In this document: positions 1 through 11,100 of the stretch, piece by piece | Numbering within the stretch: position 1 is the first letter of the stretch | Layout of the letters: every line of letters begins with the position of its first letter | Assembly (NCBI GenBank): GCA_030068145.1 | Contig: JAPJBO010000300.1 | Coordinates: forward strand, 176,150-240,149 | Length of the DNA: 64,000 nt | DNA from: Diplonema papillatum | Taxonomy: Eukaryota; Euglenozoa; Diplonemea; Diplonemida; Diplonemidae | Reading direction: 5' to 3' | The notes under the pieces: model-generated | What the model was told of the DNA's origin: nothing | Databases searched by the model: none | The model's input: the letters and a program-made list of their open reading frames with translations, nothing else | Made by a program: the position numbers and the translations under genes

Positions 1-3000
1 CGGTCGTTCCGCTTGCTGCGCACAGCGGCCGCGACCACCATCATCAGCTTGTTCTCAGACGGCGGCACGAATTTGAAGTTCGCGGTGAGGGGCTGCCCTA
101 GGCGGTACTGCCTCCACCCGGTTTGTATCACGGAGCAGGCGTACCACTCCGAAATGGTGAACCCGTGCTTGTAGAGCTCCATCCGCGACGACGTCTTGAG
201 GTAGCTCCTGCAGGCGATCGAGTCGATCAGCTGGATCTCGAACACCGACTCCCCGATCGCGTCGATCGCATCGGCGAACAGCACCTGCTGTTCCGGCCAC
301 GTGATCGGGAAGTCGATTTTCTGCAGCGCTGCCAGCACTTCGCGCTGCTCCCTCCCGTACAACCCGATGGGCGGCAGCAACTCCTGCAGCAGCGGGACGA
401 ACTGCGACGCGAGGATGTACTGCAAGCCCTGCGGATCGTAGCTCGCCCACATTTCCCTGAAAAGGGTGACGTGCTCCATTTTTTTGGTCAGGTCGTCCGG
501 GAGGAGGACAGACTCCCGGAAGTTCTCGAGGATGATCGCGATGAAGAGGTTCATCATCACGAACCCGATGCACAGCATGAACACGCTGAAGAACAAGCTC
601 GCCGCCACCGCGTTTCCGCAGTTCCCGTCCTCCTCCGAGCAGTACGGCTCCCGGATCAGACACCCCGTCACGACCCTCGCCCACGAGTCCATGGTTGCGA
701 CCCGGTACAGCGTGAACATCGCGCGCGGGAAATTCGAGAAGTTCGCTTTTTCCGACAAGAAAATGGGGAAGATGTCCTCCCTTTTTTCGATGCGAACGTC
801 CTCGAAGAGCGCCATGCCGAGGATCGAGAAGATGAAGAACATCAGGAGGAGCAGCGAGGTGATGTTGTAGAAGGCGGGGATGCTGTAGTACAGGGTCATC
901 AGCAGCTTCCGGAGGCCCTTGAAGTGCCGGAGCAACCGGAACGCCCGGGCTAAGCGGAGGAGCTGGATGGCCGCTGCCGTGCCGCCGCCGGTGGTGACCA
1001 TGGCTATGCCGATTTCCAGCCACGAGACGCAGACGACGAAGAAGTCGAGCCGGAACCACTTGAAGTTGAGGTAGCTCTTCGGGCCGGACACGCCCATTTC
1101 GAGGATCATCTCGACGGTGAAGATGAAGGTGAAGGCCATGTTCCCCGAGGTTTGCGTGTTCTGCGCGTCCGCGCTCATGTCGTGGTGGATGGTGGCCATC
1201 AACACGACGTTGCCGACGATGCACGCCAAAATAAACTTCGGGAACAGCTTCGTGGACACGACGCGGTGACAGAACTTATTGAATTCGTTCGGGTGCGGCG
1301 GCATGGCCCGCCTTTTCTTGGCGCGAGCGTTCAAAATGATCCGCTTCACCCTCAGGGACCGCTCTTGCCCCTCTGTCAACCACACCGACCCGTCGAGCTT
1401 CAGCTTCTGCCGGGAGAAGTGGTCGACGACGACGCCGGTGAAGATGTTCATCACAAAAAACGCCCCGGCGAAGATCCACGCGATGAAGTACAGCACGAGG
1501 ATCGGCCGCCGGTTGCGCTCCGGGCGGCCGTCGACGTCGTCGCTGGAGTCGACCGCGCTGTACATAACGTCCATCCACCCGGACAGCGCGGCTAGCTCTA
1601 TCAAAGTGCACCAAGCGTTGTACAGATTGTCAAAATTGACGTTCCGAGGGTTGATCCACTCCCTCTCCAGCTCAACGTACCCCCTGTCCAAGTCGTCGCC
1701 GGTCAAATACACCCTGTCGTCCTCCGTCGCATTCCACATCCCCACGCACTCCGTTTTGTCCCTGTCGGAGCCGTCGCTACACCTCCTAAACGCGCCGGCC
1801 ATCAACTGCACGCCGCCGATGCCGAAAATGAAGTACAGCACGAAAGCGACGGCCAGCACGTTGAAGACGGCCGGGATCGTGTTGATGAACGCGCCGATGA
1901 CGACCTTCATCCGCTTGGTCCGGACGAGGATGCGCAGCGGGCGAAACGCGCGCATGGCTTTGACGAACCGGGTCGCGGTCGCGAAGTACTTCCCAGACCC
2001 CGATTGGCGGACCTGAATCTCCGCGGGGATCGTCAGCAGCGACACTACAACAATCAGGCAGTCGAGCCGGTTCCACTTGCTGCGCCGGAGGTACGAGTTG
2101 TCCCCCAGCACGGCGCCGTGCACCACGAACCGGGCCAGGATTTCCAAGCTGAAAATCACGGTGAACACCCAGTCCGTCACGCGGAATGCAAGGATCGCGG
2201 TGCGGTCGTTGCCGAGGGCTTTGTCGTTGAACGCGATCACGACGCAATTCGCGATGATGAGGTAGCTGATGACGACCTCGAAGAACCGGCCGAGCAGCAG
2301 GTCCGTGAGCCAGAGCCGGAAGCGGGAATGGGCGGGGAACACGAAGAAGGACTTGCCCTCCAGCTGCTCCCACTCTTCTTCCGAGTCCTCTTCGTCTTCG
2401 GCGAAGCAGCGGTCCGCCCCGGCCTCGAGGAACAGCAGGTCCATGGTCTCCCGCTTGTTGTCGGGTATGAACGAAATGCCTTGCTCGCCGTTCTGCTCTC
2501 GTTCGACGGGCGCCGAGCTGAACAATCCGGCGGACAAGGTGGACCCTTCCCGGAACATGGCGCGCTTGCCGCCCATGCCGGCGCTGCTGGCGACGCTCAT
2601 CCGCCTGTTCCTGCCCTTTTTCAACGCGGACTTCAAGTTCGCAGCGCCCGTTCGGACACTGGTCGTGTCCGATACGGCATCGGCGTCGGACAAAACGTCT
2701 CCGAACGACGGCGACTTCCCGCCTACCGAACGCTCGGAGAGCACCCCCAGCACCCCGCCCAGCGGAGAAGCGCTGACGACGCTGTCGCGCCGCTCCTTGA
2801 CCCTGTCCTCGTACTTCATCTTCTTCCGCCGGGCGAGGCGCTCCTTCCTCTTCTTGTTCCTCTCCATGTGGTACAGCAGCACCTCCGACCGGCTCACCTG
2901 CTGCGGGTTTTCCCCGTTCGCGGGCGACGCAGGAAACGCCCGCGGGCTCATGGCGTACGACATCGTCGGACTCCCGGCGTAGCTTCCGTCCTCGGCGGTC

Positions 3001-5939
3001 TCGAAGCGCCCGTCGATGCTCCCAGGAGCGGTGATGCGGTACAGCTTGTTCGCGTTGTCCTTCGTGGCCTGGCGGAGCTTCATGCGCTGGTACTCTTTCT
3101 GCTCCTTTTTGATTTGCTTCTGCCGCATCTTCTCCCGCTCGTCCTCCGACTGCTCGGACAGCTTCACGAGGAGGATCGCGATGAACATCGAGAAAAGGAG
3201 GTACGCCCCGAACACGAGGATGATCAAAAAGTAGAACACGATCCCGACGTTGAACTCGTCCATCAGCCGGTAGCACAGCAGCGACCAAGAGTCGCGCGTC
3301 ATGATCTGGAACACGTGCACCATCGACCAGAACAGCGAGTCGAAGCTGGCGCGGTAGCTGTTGTCGAAGTTTGACCAATTCCGGCGCACGCGGCACGCGA
3401 ACTCTCCCGGCACGTCCGGGTCGTCCCAGTAAGCAGGGCCGCTGCCGTTGTTGTTCTCGTTCACCAGCAGCACCTCGCTCCCGTTCGCGAAGTAGTACGC
3501 CTCGTACGTCCCCCTCGCGTCGATGATGACTTCCGTGAGGGGGACCCGCCACTCGCAGTCCGAGGTTGCGACGCAGGTGGCCCTGTCCATGTCCTGGCAC
3601 CAGGTCGGCGCGGTGAGCTGGCCAGCCAGCAACGACCTCCCCAGGACCCCGAAAATGAATATGAAAAGCATGATCAGCAGAATGAGGTACCCCATGTAGC
3701 TGAGCGACGAAGAGATCATCTCGATGATCTGGTGCAGGACCTTCCAACTGCGCGCGAGCTTTAGGAACCGCAAAACCCGGAACATGCGGAACACCCGGAA
3801 AAGCGACACCGCTTTCGACTCGAAGAATCCAAGCTCCACCAGCGAAATGGTGACGACGAGCGCGTCGAAGAGGTTGAATGTGTCCTTCGACCAACGCCGG
3901 GGACCGTACGCGAGCACCTTGAACAGGCACTCTGCGAGGAAAATGAATGTGATGATGAAATTCGCGTAGTCCAAGAAACTCACGAGGTCGTCGGACATGT
4001 CGTAGTGCTCGATGGCCATCAAGAAGGCGTTGAGCAGAATGATCGCGGTGATGGTGTGGCGGAAGACCGGGGTGCGGGTGACCTGCCGCATGTGGTGCCG
4101 GATCCCCGGATGGTCCCCAAGCTGCGACTGCGCCGTGATTTGCGACATGGGCACGGAGCTCGCGACGCTGATGCCGGACGCGACGGAACTCGACCGGTCG
4201 CGCCTGCTTTTCGGGCCGGACGGCGGGTCCTGCGACCCGGAGGGCCAGCCCCCCGCGAACATCGGCACGAACGACGGCCGCCGGGGCTGCAACGGATTGT
4301 TGCCGCGCGCCGTGTGCACGGCGTGTGCAACCGAGATCAACCCGGCGGCAACCGCAGCGCGCTTCGCGAACAGCCGGGCCACCTTGGTGTTGATCTCGTG
4401 CTTCGACGAGTCCCACACGAGCGGCGGCGCGGGGCTGGAGTACACGTTGGCGAGGGGTGAGCTGCTGCGGCACCGCGCCGCCGGACACCCCCGGGCGGCC
4501 GCCAGCAGGGGGATCACCGCCGAAGAGCTTCTCCGGCCCATGTTGTGGATGGGGCTGACCTCCGGCGTGTCCTCGCCGCTGCGGAGCGTGTACGACCGCC
4601 TCCGCTGGCCCCTGCTGGTCTGGATGTTGTCGAGCCCGCGGGCGGCCTGCTCCGAGAGCCGGTTGACGAAGTTCTGCCAGCTCTCCTGCGCCAGCGGCTG
4701 TGTCCCCCGAAGGCCCTCCCGGTCGAACATCGACCGGTGCGCCGGCTTGAGCGGCGACCGGCCCGCCGGTGGCAACTGCCGGTGCGTGTGGGTCGCCGAC
4801 GACTGCTCGGATCCCTCGGTGTTCTCGCCACCGCCCTGCTCGAACTGCGTGAGCGCAGCCGTCGTCAGCGGCTCCTTTTTTAAAGACTCCTCGGCGGTCA
4901 GCTTGGACAGGGCGTCCGTGACGACGGCGAGGACCAAATTCGCGAAGAAGTACGCGCCGAACATCGTCAGGAAGACGAAGAACAGCGAGGCCAGCGGGCT
5001 CCACCCGTCCTCGATAGCGTAGCTGTGAATGATCCACCCATCGAGCGTCACGCACTGGAACACCAGGATCATCGCGAACGCGATGTTGTCGAAATTCGCG
5101 TGCGGGTACGGAGACGGCGCCCCGTCGATGCACTCTCCCCCATCGGAGCACCCGGCCCTAAAATACTCGATCACGCTCGTGTTGCTGCACACCGGGCCCC
5201 AGGACCCTTCGTCGGTGACGTTCAAGGTGTCGAAGGGCTGCGGGCCCTTCGCGTTCGCCCCCCGGGGTGTCTCGTCCCACCAGCACCGCGTGTGCAGGTG
5301 AGACGTCCAAAGTACGACCCCGACGAGGGAGAACAAATAGAAGATCAAGAGGGACAGCAGGACAACATCCAGCATCAGAGGCAAACACGAGAAGAGCGTG
5401 TTCACCAACCTTCGCATCCCGGCGATTCGGTTGATACTCCGAAGAGGACGGAACACGCGGACGATTCGAATGAGAGACAGGAAAGAGACCCCATTGAGCA
5501 TCTCCGTGACCAGCCCCGAGCAAACGATAAAAAAGTCGACCACGTTCCACGGGTCCCGCAGGTACGCGTGTTTGCCCAAAACGAGGCCCATCGCGATGAT
5601 TTTGATGAGGCTCTCGAGGGTGAAGCCGACCAGGAAAAACGTGTCGCTGACTTCCGCGATATGCTTGAGAACCGTCCCGTCGGGCTGCAGAGGGTCGTCG
5701 ACAGCGATGAAGATGGAGTTGACGAAGATGAGGAAGAGGACCAGCCCATCGAACCAAGGGTGTACGACTAGGTCGATGGCTTTCCGGCGCAGGAGGTTGT
5801 GCGTCTTCAGCAAGCGCAGGGACTTCCCGGTGAAAACCTTGTCCCCCAAGCGGACAGCTCCGCTCTCCACCTCATCGTCCGAGTCATGGTCGAGATTGAT
5901 GAACTTCCGGACCCACTCTACCCTACTCTGTGACTGCAT
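1..5939 (-). CDS. Four-domain voltage-gated cation channel (5' part, C-terminus off window)
   Basis: This is a pore-forming subunit of the CaV/NaV/NALCN superfamily in the plasma or ciliary membrane. One open frame of about 1,979 codons runs from the ATG at 5939-5937, which is directly preceded by an in-frame TAG, to the window edge with no intron. Four six-helix domains are visible. The S4 segments carry Arg/Lys at every third residue (about residues 155-175, 712-732, 1320-1345 and 1650-1670). The pore loops read TLDGW (D299), TRDSW (D883), ALSGW (S1453) and TMDSW (D1751), so the filter is D/D/S/D rather than EEEE (CaV) or DEKA (NaV). After domain IV come an EF-hand-like segment (FREMWASYDP, about 1830) and an IQ-like helix (SVIQTGWRQYRLG, about 1928), both typical of CaV/NaV C-termini. 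The III-IV linker has no IFM-type inactivation triplet. Ion selectivity cannot be assigned from sequence alone. Family call is very sure. Confidence 0.95.
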   Translation of the reverse strand, partial: MQSQSRVEWVRKFINLDHDSDDEVESGAVRLGDKVFTGKSLRLLKTHNLLRRKAIDLVVHPWFDGLVLFLIFVNSIFIAVDDPLQPDGTVLKHIAEVSDTFFLVGFTLESLIKIIAMGLVLGKHAYLRDPWNVVDFFIVCSGLVTEMLNGVSFLSLIRIVRVFRPLRSINRIAGMRRLVNTLFSCLPLMLDVVLLSLLIFYLFSLVGVVLWTSHLHTRCWWDETPRGANAKGPQPFDTLNVTDEGSWGPVCSNTSVIEYFRAGCSDGGECIDGAPSPYPHANFDNIAFAMILVFQCVTLDGWIIHSYAIEDGWSPLASLFFVFLTMFGAYFFANLVLAVVTDALSKLTAEESLKKEPLTTAALTQFEQGGGENTEGSEQSSATHTHRQLPPAGRSPLKPAHRSMFDREGLRGTQPLAQESWQNFVNRLSEQAARGLDNIQTSRGQRRRSYTLRSGEDTPEVSPIHNMGRRSSSAVIPLLAAARGCPAARCRSSSPLANVYSSPAPPLVWDSSKHEINTKVARLFAKRAAVAAGLISVAHAVHTARGNNPLQPRRPSFVPMFAGGWPSGSQDPPSGPKSRRDRSSSVASGISVASSVPMSQITAQSQLGDHPGIRHHMRQVTRTPVFRHTITAIILLNAFLMAIEHYDMSDDLVSFLDYANFIITFIFLAECLFKVLAYGPRRWSKDTFNLFDALVVTISLVELGFFESKAVSLFRVFRMFRVLRFLKLARSWKVLHQIIEMISSSLSYMGYLILLIMLFIFIFGVLGRSLLAGQLTAPTWCQDMDRATCVATSDCEWRVPLTEVIIDARGTYEAYYFANGSEVLLVNENNNGSGPAYWDDPDVPGEFACRVRRNWSNFDNSYRASFDSLFWSMVHVFQIMTRDSWSLLCYRLMDEFNVGIVFYFLIILVFGAYLLFSMFIAILLVKLSEQSEDEREKMRQKQIKKEQKEYQRMKLRQATKDNANKLYRITAPGSIDGRFETAEDGSYAGSPTMSYAMSPRAFPASPANGENPQQVSRSEVLLYHMERNKKRKERLARRKKMKYEDRVKERRDSVVSASPLGGVLGVLSERSVGGKSPSFGDVLSDADAVSDTTSVRTGAANLKSALKKGRNRRMSVASSAGMGGKRAMFREGSTLSAGLFSSAPVEREQNGEQGISFIPDNKRETMDLLFLEAGADRCFAEDEEDSEEEWEQLEGKSFFVFPAHSRFRLWLTDLLLGRFFEVVISYLIIANCVVIAFNDKALGNDRTAILAFRVTDWVFTVIFSLEILARFVVHGAVLGDNSYLRRSKWNRLDCLIVVVSLLTIPAEIQVRQSGSGKYFATATRFVKAMRAFRPLRILVRTKRMKVVIGAFINTIPAVFNVLAVAFVLYFIFGIGGVQLMAGAFRRCSDGSDRDKTECVGMWNATEDDRVYLTGDDLDRGYVELEREWINPRNVNFDNLYNAWCTLIELAALSGWMDVMYSAVDSSDDVDGRPERNRRPILVLYFIAWIFAGAFFVMNIFTGVVVDHFSRQKLKLDGSVWLTEGQERSLRVKRIILNARAKKRRAMPPHPNEFNKFCHRVVSTKLFPKFILACIVGNVVLMATIHHDMSADAQNTQTSGNMAFTFIFTVEMILEMGVSGPKSYLNFKWFRLDFFVVCVSWLEIGIAMVTTGGGTAAAIQLLRLARAFRLLRHFKGLRKLLMTLYYSIPAFYNITSLLLLMFFIFSILGMALFEDVRIEKREDIFPIFLSEKANFSNFPRAMFTLYRVATMDSWARVVTGCLIREPYCSEEDGNCGNAVAASLFFSVFMLCIGFVMMNLFIAIILENFRESVLLPDDLTKKMEHVTLFREMWASYDPQGLQYILASQFVPLLQELLPPIGLYGREQREVLAALQKIDFPITWPEQQVLFADAIDAIGESVFEIQLIDSIACRSYLKTSSRMELYKHGFTISEWYACSVIQTGWRQYRLGQPLTANFKFVPPSENKLMMVVAAAVRSKRND

Positions 5940-6529
5940 CTAACTATACAAACACCTCACTCCCAGAAAATCCTTCCGAAACCCGAAGGACCCCCGGCGC
6001 AACACCTACCTGCCCCCGCAAGCGATGCGAGAATACTGGCTTTTCAGCGATCGTACTGGTTTCCGCACGGCTCCCGTCCGTCGGGAGAACACCTCAGTGT
6101 TTCCCGACAGGCAAGCAAAAAAAAAGAGGACAGCCCCGGCCAAGAAGGAAGAAGCTCAGCCCCTCGTTCCCTGCTGTTTCTTTCCAGGGACCCTGTCCAG
6201 GGATTCTGTTGGCCAAGTCGGAATCCTGGGTTGCCTCCTCCGACCGCCCGAAAAAGCACTTCTAAAGCGGCCCACTCAGCGAAATTGCGGTTCGACGCTG
6301 TGTTGGAGAGAGCTAGAAGGCAAACATGGGCCGCGCCTTACCTACGGCAACAGGACGGGGGGCGCAAGCCGATTGCGGTGAAAGGCGGAGCCGCCCCTTG
6401 GTGATCACGGCATCCAGGCTAGCTTCGAATAGACGCGAGGCGAAAGAGCCGAACTTGCGCCGTTCTTGAGCCCTTCCTCGCCTGTTGTGTCTCGTGAAAT
6501 GTCCCACACCTAACAGGGGTTGTGTGGGC

Positions 6530-6560
<31 letters not shown>

Positions 6561-8123
6561 CGGGCTACTTTATCTTTTCTTTTTCGCGTGATTATTTGTT
6601 GCTTTTGGCTGGGTTTCTTTATTTCGCCCGGAATGCGCGTTGGGGTTCTTCTCTTTGCGCTTCGACCTGTGTTTGTTGCTAGTGTTGATGTTATGCGGCT
6701 AGGGAACATTCTATCCAGGGTTTGTGGATACTCGGGGGAGAGGGGGTCCGTGCATAGCCACTGATCAAAAGATTCTCCTCGTACAGGCGTCTCGTCTGTC
6801 CTTTCTGACACTGTCTGCTGTCTAGACTGCACTGACCCGTTTTTTTTACGGTGGAAACCTGCTAAGCAACCAGCGAACCTGGGGTTGCCGTGTGCGGCAT
6901 CAATGGTTGAAGTACCAAAGGAAAAAGCGTGCGAGGTAGTAATCGCAGCAGGGGCATGAACCTTTGCCGGATGTAGCAATCTCGATCTGCAATCTGCTGC
7001 ACCACGACTGTGTCGATGGCAGCCAGTAATACCCGTGAGGGGCAGGGTGCTTCGTGCAGTGAAGACAATAAGGGAAGGAGCGATGGGAGAAATATTGAAG
7101 TTTCCACTTGTCATGTTTGTGAAGCTGACACGCAGGCTCCCTCTGTTCACGCCTTTCGGCCCTCCTTTTTTGTGCATTTAACATTGTTTGTGTACTTTCT
7201 TTTTTGAAACACGGCTTCTCTTGATCCTTAGGTCGGCAACGAGTGTCCCCGGTTGTTCTCTACACGGCCACTTGGCCCCAGGTCTTCGTGGTGGCTGGCA
7301 AACCGTCAACTGCAATCAAGGGGCTAGGATAGCGGTACAAGGCGAGAAGTTCAGAACATATGAAGAGAAAACACAGCGTGCGATCAACTGATGCAGAAAA
7401 GGCGCAAAGGCCTGAACACCCTCGTGACGCTGTCTGAGTACACCTTTGTCACACGAAAACTATGGCTGGGCTCGTTACGGTCGAAGAAACCCCCTCAGTA
7501 ACCCAGGGAGTCCCGCGAGCATTTCTTTCGGCCGTCATGGGTCGGTTCCGTCAGAGGTAGCAACTACAAGCGTTTCTCGGCAAGATATTTTCGTTTTCGT
7601 GTATTTTGTTTGCATCTTTCCGTGGTTCCCGACCCACGAGCGGAAGAGAAATGGCATAAGGGCGATCACTACCGGGCAATAGGGTTGCTCTCCCCGTAAA
7701 CGAAACTCGTCGTCACTCATCGTACGGCATTTCCAGCCGAAGATAATAACTGTTCTCGTGTACAATACGCCGTTGGTACAAAAAAAATGGTAGTTGACAG
7801 CTGCGCTACTTTTCAGCAAATTACCGAAACAGGTGAGCACCGGCAAATGAGAAGCCTACGTCGCGGTGAAATATCGCCGCCGAGAACCTCCGCGCTTGGA
7901 TCGAACGAGTCGTCGGTCGTTTTACTTTGAACTTTCTACACAGAACGGTGAGGCAGGATATACCCCCTGCGATAATCTTTTAGAACTGAACGAATTCGAC
8001 GGTTTTTCGTTCCGCTTTCGACGAGCGAGAGCGACGGCGCATGGTTTGCCATGCGCTTGCAACGCAGGTGGAACAGCAGTGTTTCATGACGAGCCATCAC
8101 GCATTTGGTTTCGAGACTTGTCT
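5940..8123. other. Intergenic region between channel 5' end and C2-protein 3' end
   Basis: No convincing coding exon was seen. It holds a TG microsatellite at about 6531-6558 and, at about 6820-6960, a partial copy of the 3' half of dispersed repeat family A (described at 43073-43510). The promoter of the channel must lie near the right side of 5940, but no core element could be named with confidence. Confidence 0.6.
6531..6558 (+). repeat. (TG)n microsatellite
   Basis: An almost pure TG dinucleotide run in the region upstream of the channel gene. Confidence 0.9.
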
Positions 8124-11100
8124 TCAAATCACGAACGTTGTGAAGCGAGGCACGCCGCCCCCTCTGTTCTCCTGCGAGACTTCGAGCCCCCACACTTGCT
8201 TCGTCAGCGTGCGGTGGCTGGAATCCCCCGGCTTTCGCCGCTCGCAGCACGCGTGAAAAGAGCCGCCCGAAAAGATCTCACAGCAAACGACGCACACCAG
8301 CACGCGGTCCGAATGCGGGAGCCCACGCTCTGCAAAGTACGTCAGGCGATCTGTCATGCGAAGGGAACAGCAGGGCTCCCCAGTCTCCTCATCAGTTTCC
8401 GACGTGCCCACTTGGGAGAAGACCACTTGGAGCTTGTACTGTTTAACCAACGTGTGCAGGGAAAATCTGAGGTTCTCGGTGACTCCCCGGAACACCACCG
8501 GCTTGTTTTGTGCGGCGCGGTACTCCTGGATCCGCATGACCAGCCGCTCGTACAACGTGCGGCTGTTGATGCTCAGGCAAGCAGCGACGACCTTCGGAGA
8601 CGGTTCGACTGCGCAGCCAAGTTTGACCGAATTCCCCTGGAAAGCACTGGGTGTCCCCTGCTCGCAGCTCGAGAGTACAGGCCCGGTTTCGACCGCCCAC
8701 GACAGCTTCAAAGAACCGAAGTCGCTTCGGCTAACGGACTTCAAAAGGACCAAGTCTGCCGTTGCTTGCCGGCCTGTGGCGCGAGGCCCGAGGGTGTATG
8801 TCCCGTGGCACTCGTCTTCTTTTTCGAAGAAATGCGCCGTGTTCAGGAGCAACTCGCCGGCGAAGTCGTCGTGCCGCTCGATGCGGCGCTTCGTGTACAC
8901 GACCACCTTCAAAACCTGCCCGGGCTGCCGTTTCGGGAACCGGAACGTCTCCTCCCAGCGAGGGTTCGATCCGCTGGACAGCCTCGTTGCGTAGCAGTCT
9001 CCACCCATTATGACCTTCGCGTATGCGATCCGAAACGCCTCCGTGTCTCCACAGGGCAGCATGTCACTCGCGTCGTGGATGGTAACGGCCAAGGTGCTCG
9101 GGCACTGGTGGGACGGTCGGTTGCCCTGGGGGTTGGCCAGCGCCGACCGTTTCGGTTTTGCGCCGCTTCTCGTCGAATACTCATAGGCGCGCGGCGCTTT
9201 GGAGGTCCCAGCATACGCCGTGTCCTCTGGGTAGGATGCAGGGGAAGGCGTGCACGAGCCGGTGGAGTTCACTGGTTCTTCGAAGGGGGTGTCTGGGGTG
9301 CTGATGGATACAAGTAGGGCGCCGAGGGAGGGTGGCGGTGGGTGGTTGTCGGCTTTCGGGTGATGTGCGTTCGTTGGAGCTGGGGATGGCGGGGGGAAGA
9401 GGGGTCGATCGCTGGGGGTGTCCGAAGGCTGTGTTGATGGCCGGGGTGCCGGTTGCAGTGCGGCTGCGAAGACGTCAGGCATGCGAGGGACGGACCGAAC
9501 GCCCATCTCCGTTTTCTTCTGGGTGACCCCCCCGACGCAAGCTCTCCCCGCCTGCTGCACCGCGGCCGCGACACTTTCTTTCTGAACCGGGCGCTCCTCC
9601 GCCAAACCTTTCAGCATCTCCTTCAAGTCCTCTGCGGCCCGCGCCCTCAGCGCCACGCCCGAAGCCAACACAACGACACACTCCACATCACCGGCCACGA
9701 CCCCATCAAAGTCAAACAGGTTCGCTGCATCCTTCGCATGAAACGTGGTGGAGGCTTCGCTTCTCGTTGGGCGAACAAACCCCTGCGATTCGGGAGATAC
9801 CGCATTGGGATACCGGCGTACGAATGGGAAAACAGCCCGATTCTCACAGGACCTGTCAACGGCGTCGCCTGCGTCAGCGTCAACCTCAACCAAACCAGCC
9901 TGCAGGACAGTCGACAAGTTCAACGTATCGGGCAAGAACGCTACGCATTGACTGCCGTTTCCATCAAGAGGCACGAGCTCAGATGCGTTGAACCTATCTC
10001 GTGGGTGGCCGGCTTGGCTCTTCATCCCCTTGTCGTTTCGCGCTGTGGTGCTCGCAATTGTATGAGGCGGGTCTTCCATATCGTTCGACGACCGAGAAAC
10101 ATCGTTGCAGCAATAAGCGATGCTTTGGCCGCTGGCGCTCGGGATCGGGCGATTCGTGGAGTCCACCACGGTAAAAACGCACGGTTGCGGGGTGGGAAAG
10201 GACGGGTAGTTCAGCGGTTCGACGCGAACCATGGCGCCACGCGGATCCTCCGTGGGGTCAAGGGAGGAAACGACATCCACGATCACTTTGTTGAGGAGGC
10301 CATGTGCCTGGTCCCCAGCGTGCGGTCCAAAAAGCACGACGGGTTCCACCTCGTGGTTTCCCGATGGCCAAAAGCGAGCGGTCAACTGGTATCGCCCGGG
10401 CTCACTGGGCGCGGGAAGCACAGCTGCACACGCACCCGTCCGTTTAAATGTCAACCGGGTTGCGCATTCGCTGCCGGGCCGCGGGACGTCGTCGTCACCG
10501 TCACGACTATCCTCACCCGCGGCGCGCAGCTGAAGGACAACGCTACCGGAAATGTCTTCCTGCTGGATCCCCCGGCAGTGAAACGTGAAAGCCAAGCTCC
10601 CCCCCGATTCGACCGCCGCCTGCCGCAAGTCACCTTTTTCCCACGAAGCAACGATACTCGTCGAGCTGCGAAAGGCGCCCCCTGCGTCCGAATCAAGCAA
10701 GTCTTTGACATCTCCAATAAAGAACGGATCGGATACGACGTGCAAGCCCCCGTCCGCTGTCACCCTGCAGCAATAGACCCCTGGATCGGCAAGACTCAAC
10801 GGAACGTGGAAGACCGACGAGCTCGAGTGCGGAAACATCACGGTGCGCTCGCAGCGAGGAGAATTCCGTTCGAGGGTGACCGTTTCGGAAAACACCGGCG
10901 TAGCGCCGGGCGCGGGAGGGAACGGCAAGATTGAGACGGCTGCTTTTGGAGGATGCCTACGGGTCTCCTCGAGGTAGCGCACGGTGAAAGGGGACGCGGC
11001 CGCGATGGCAGCTGGCAGTGCTTCGAGGATGTTGTATTGCGGAGGGGAGGACAGCGTGGAGATGCTGGTGACTAATGTATTGGTGGGCAACCGGGGGACG

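Noticed and set aside
1786..5151. Open frame of 1,121 codons on the minus strand
   Set aside because: Arg/Gly/Pro-rich translation without domains. It is a shifted-frame shadow of the channel gene, whose real frame shows all S4, pore and IQ motifs.
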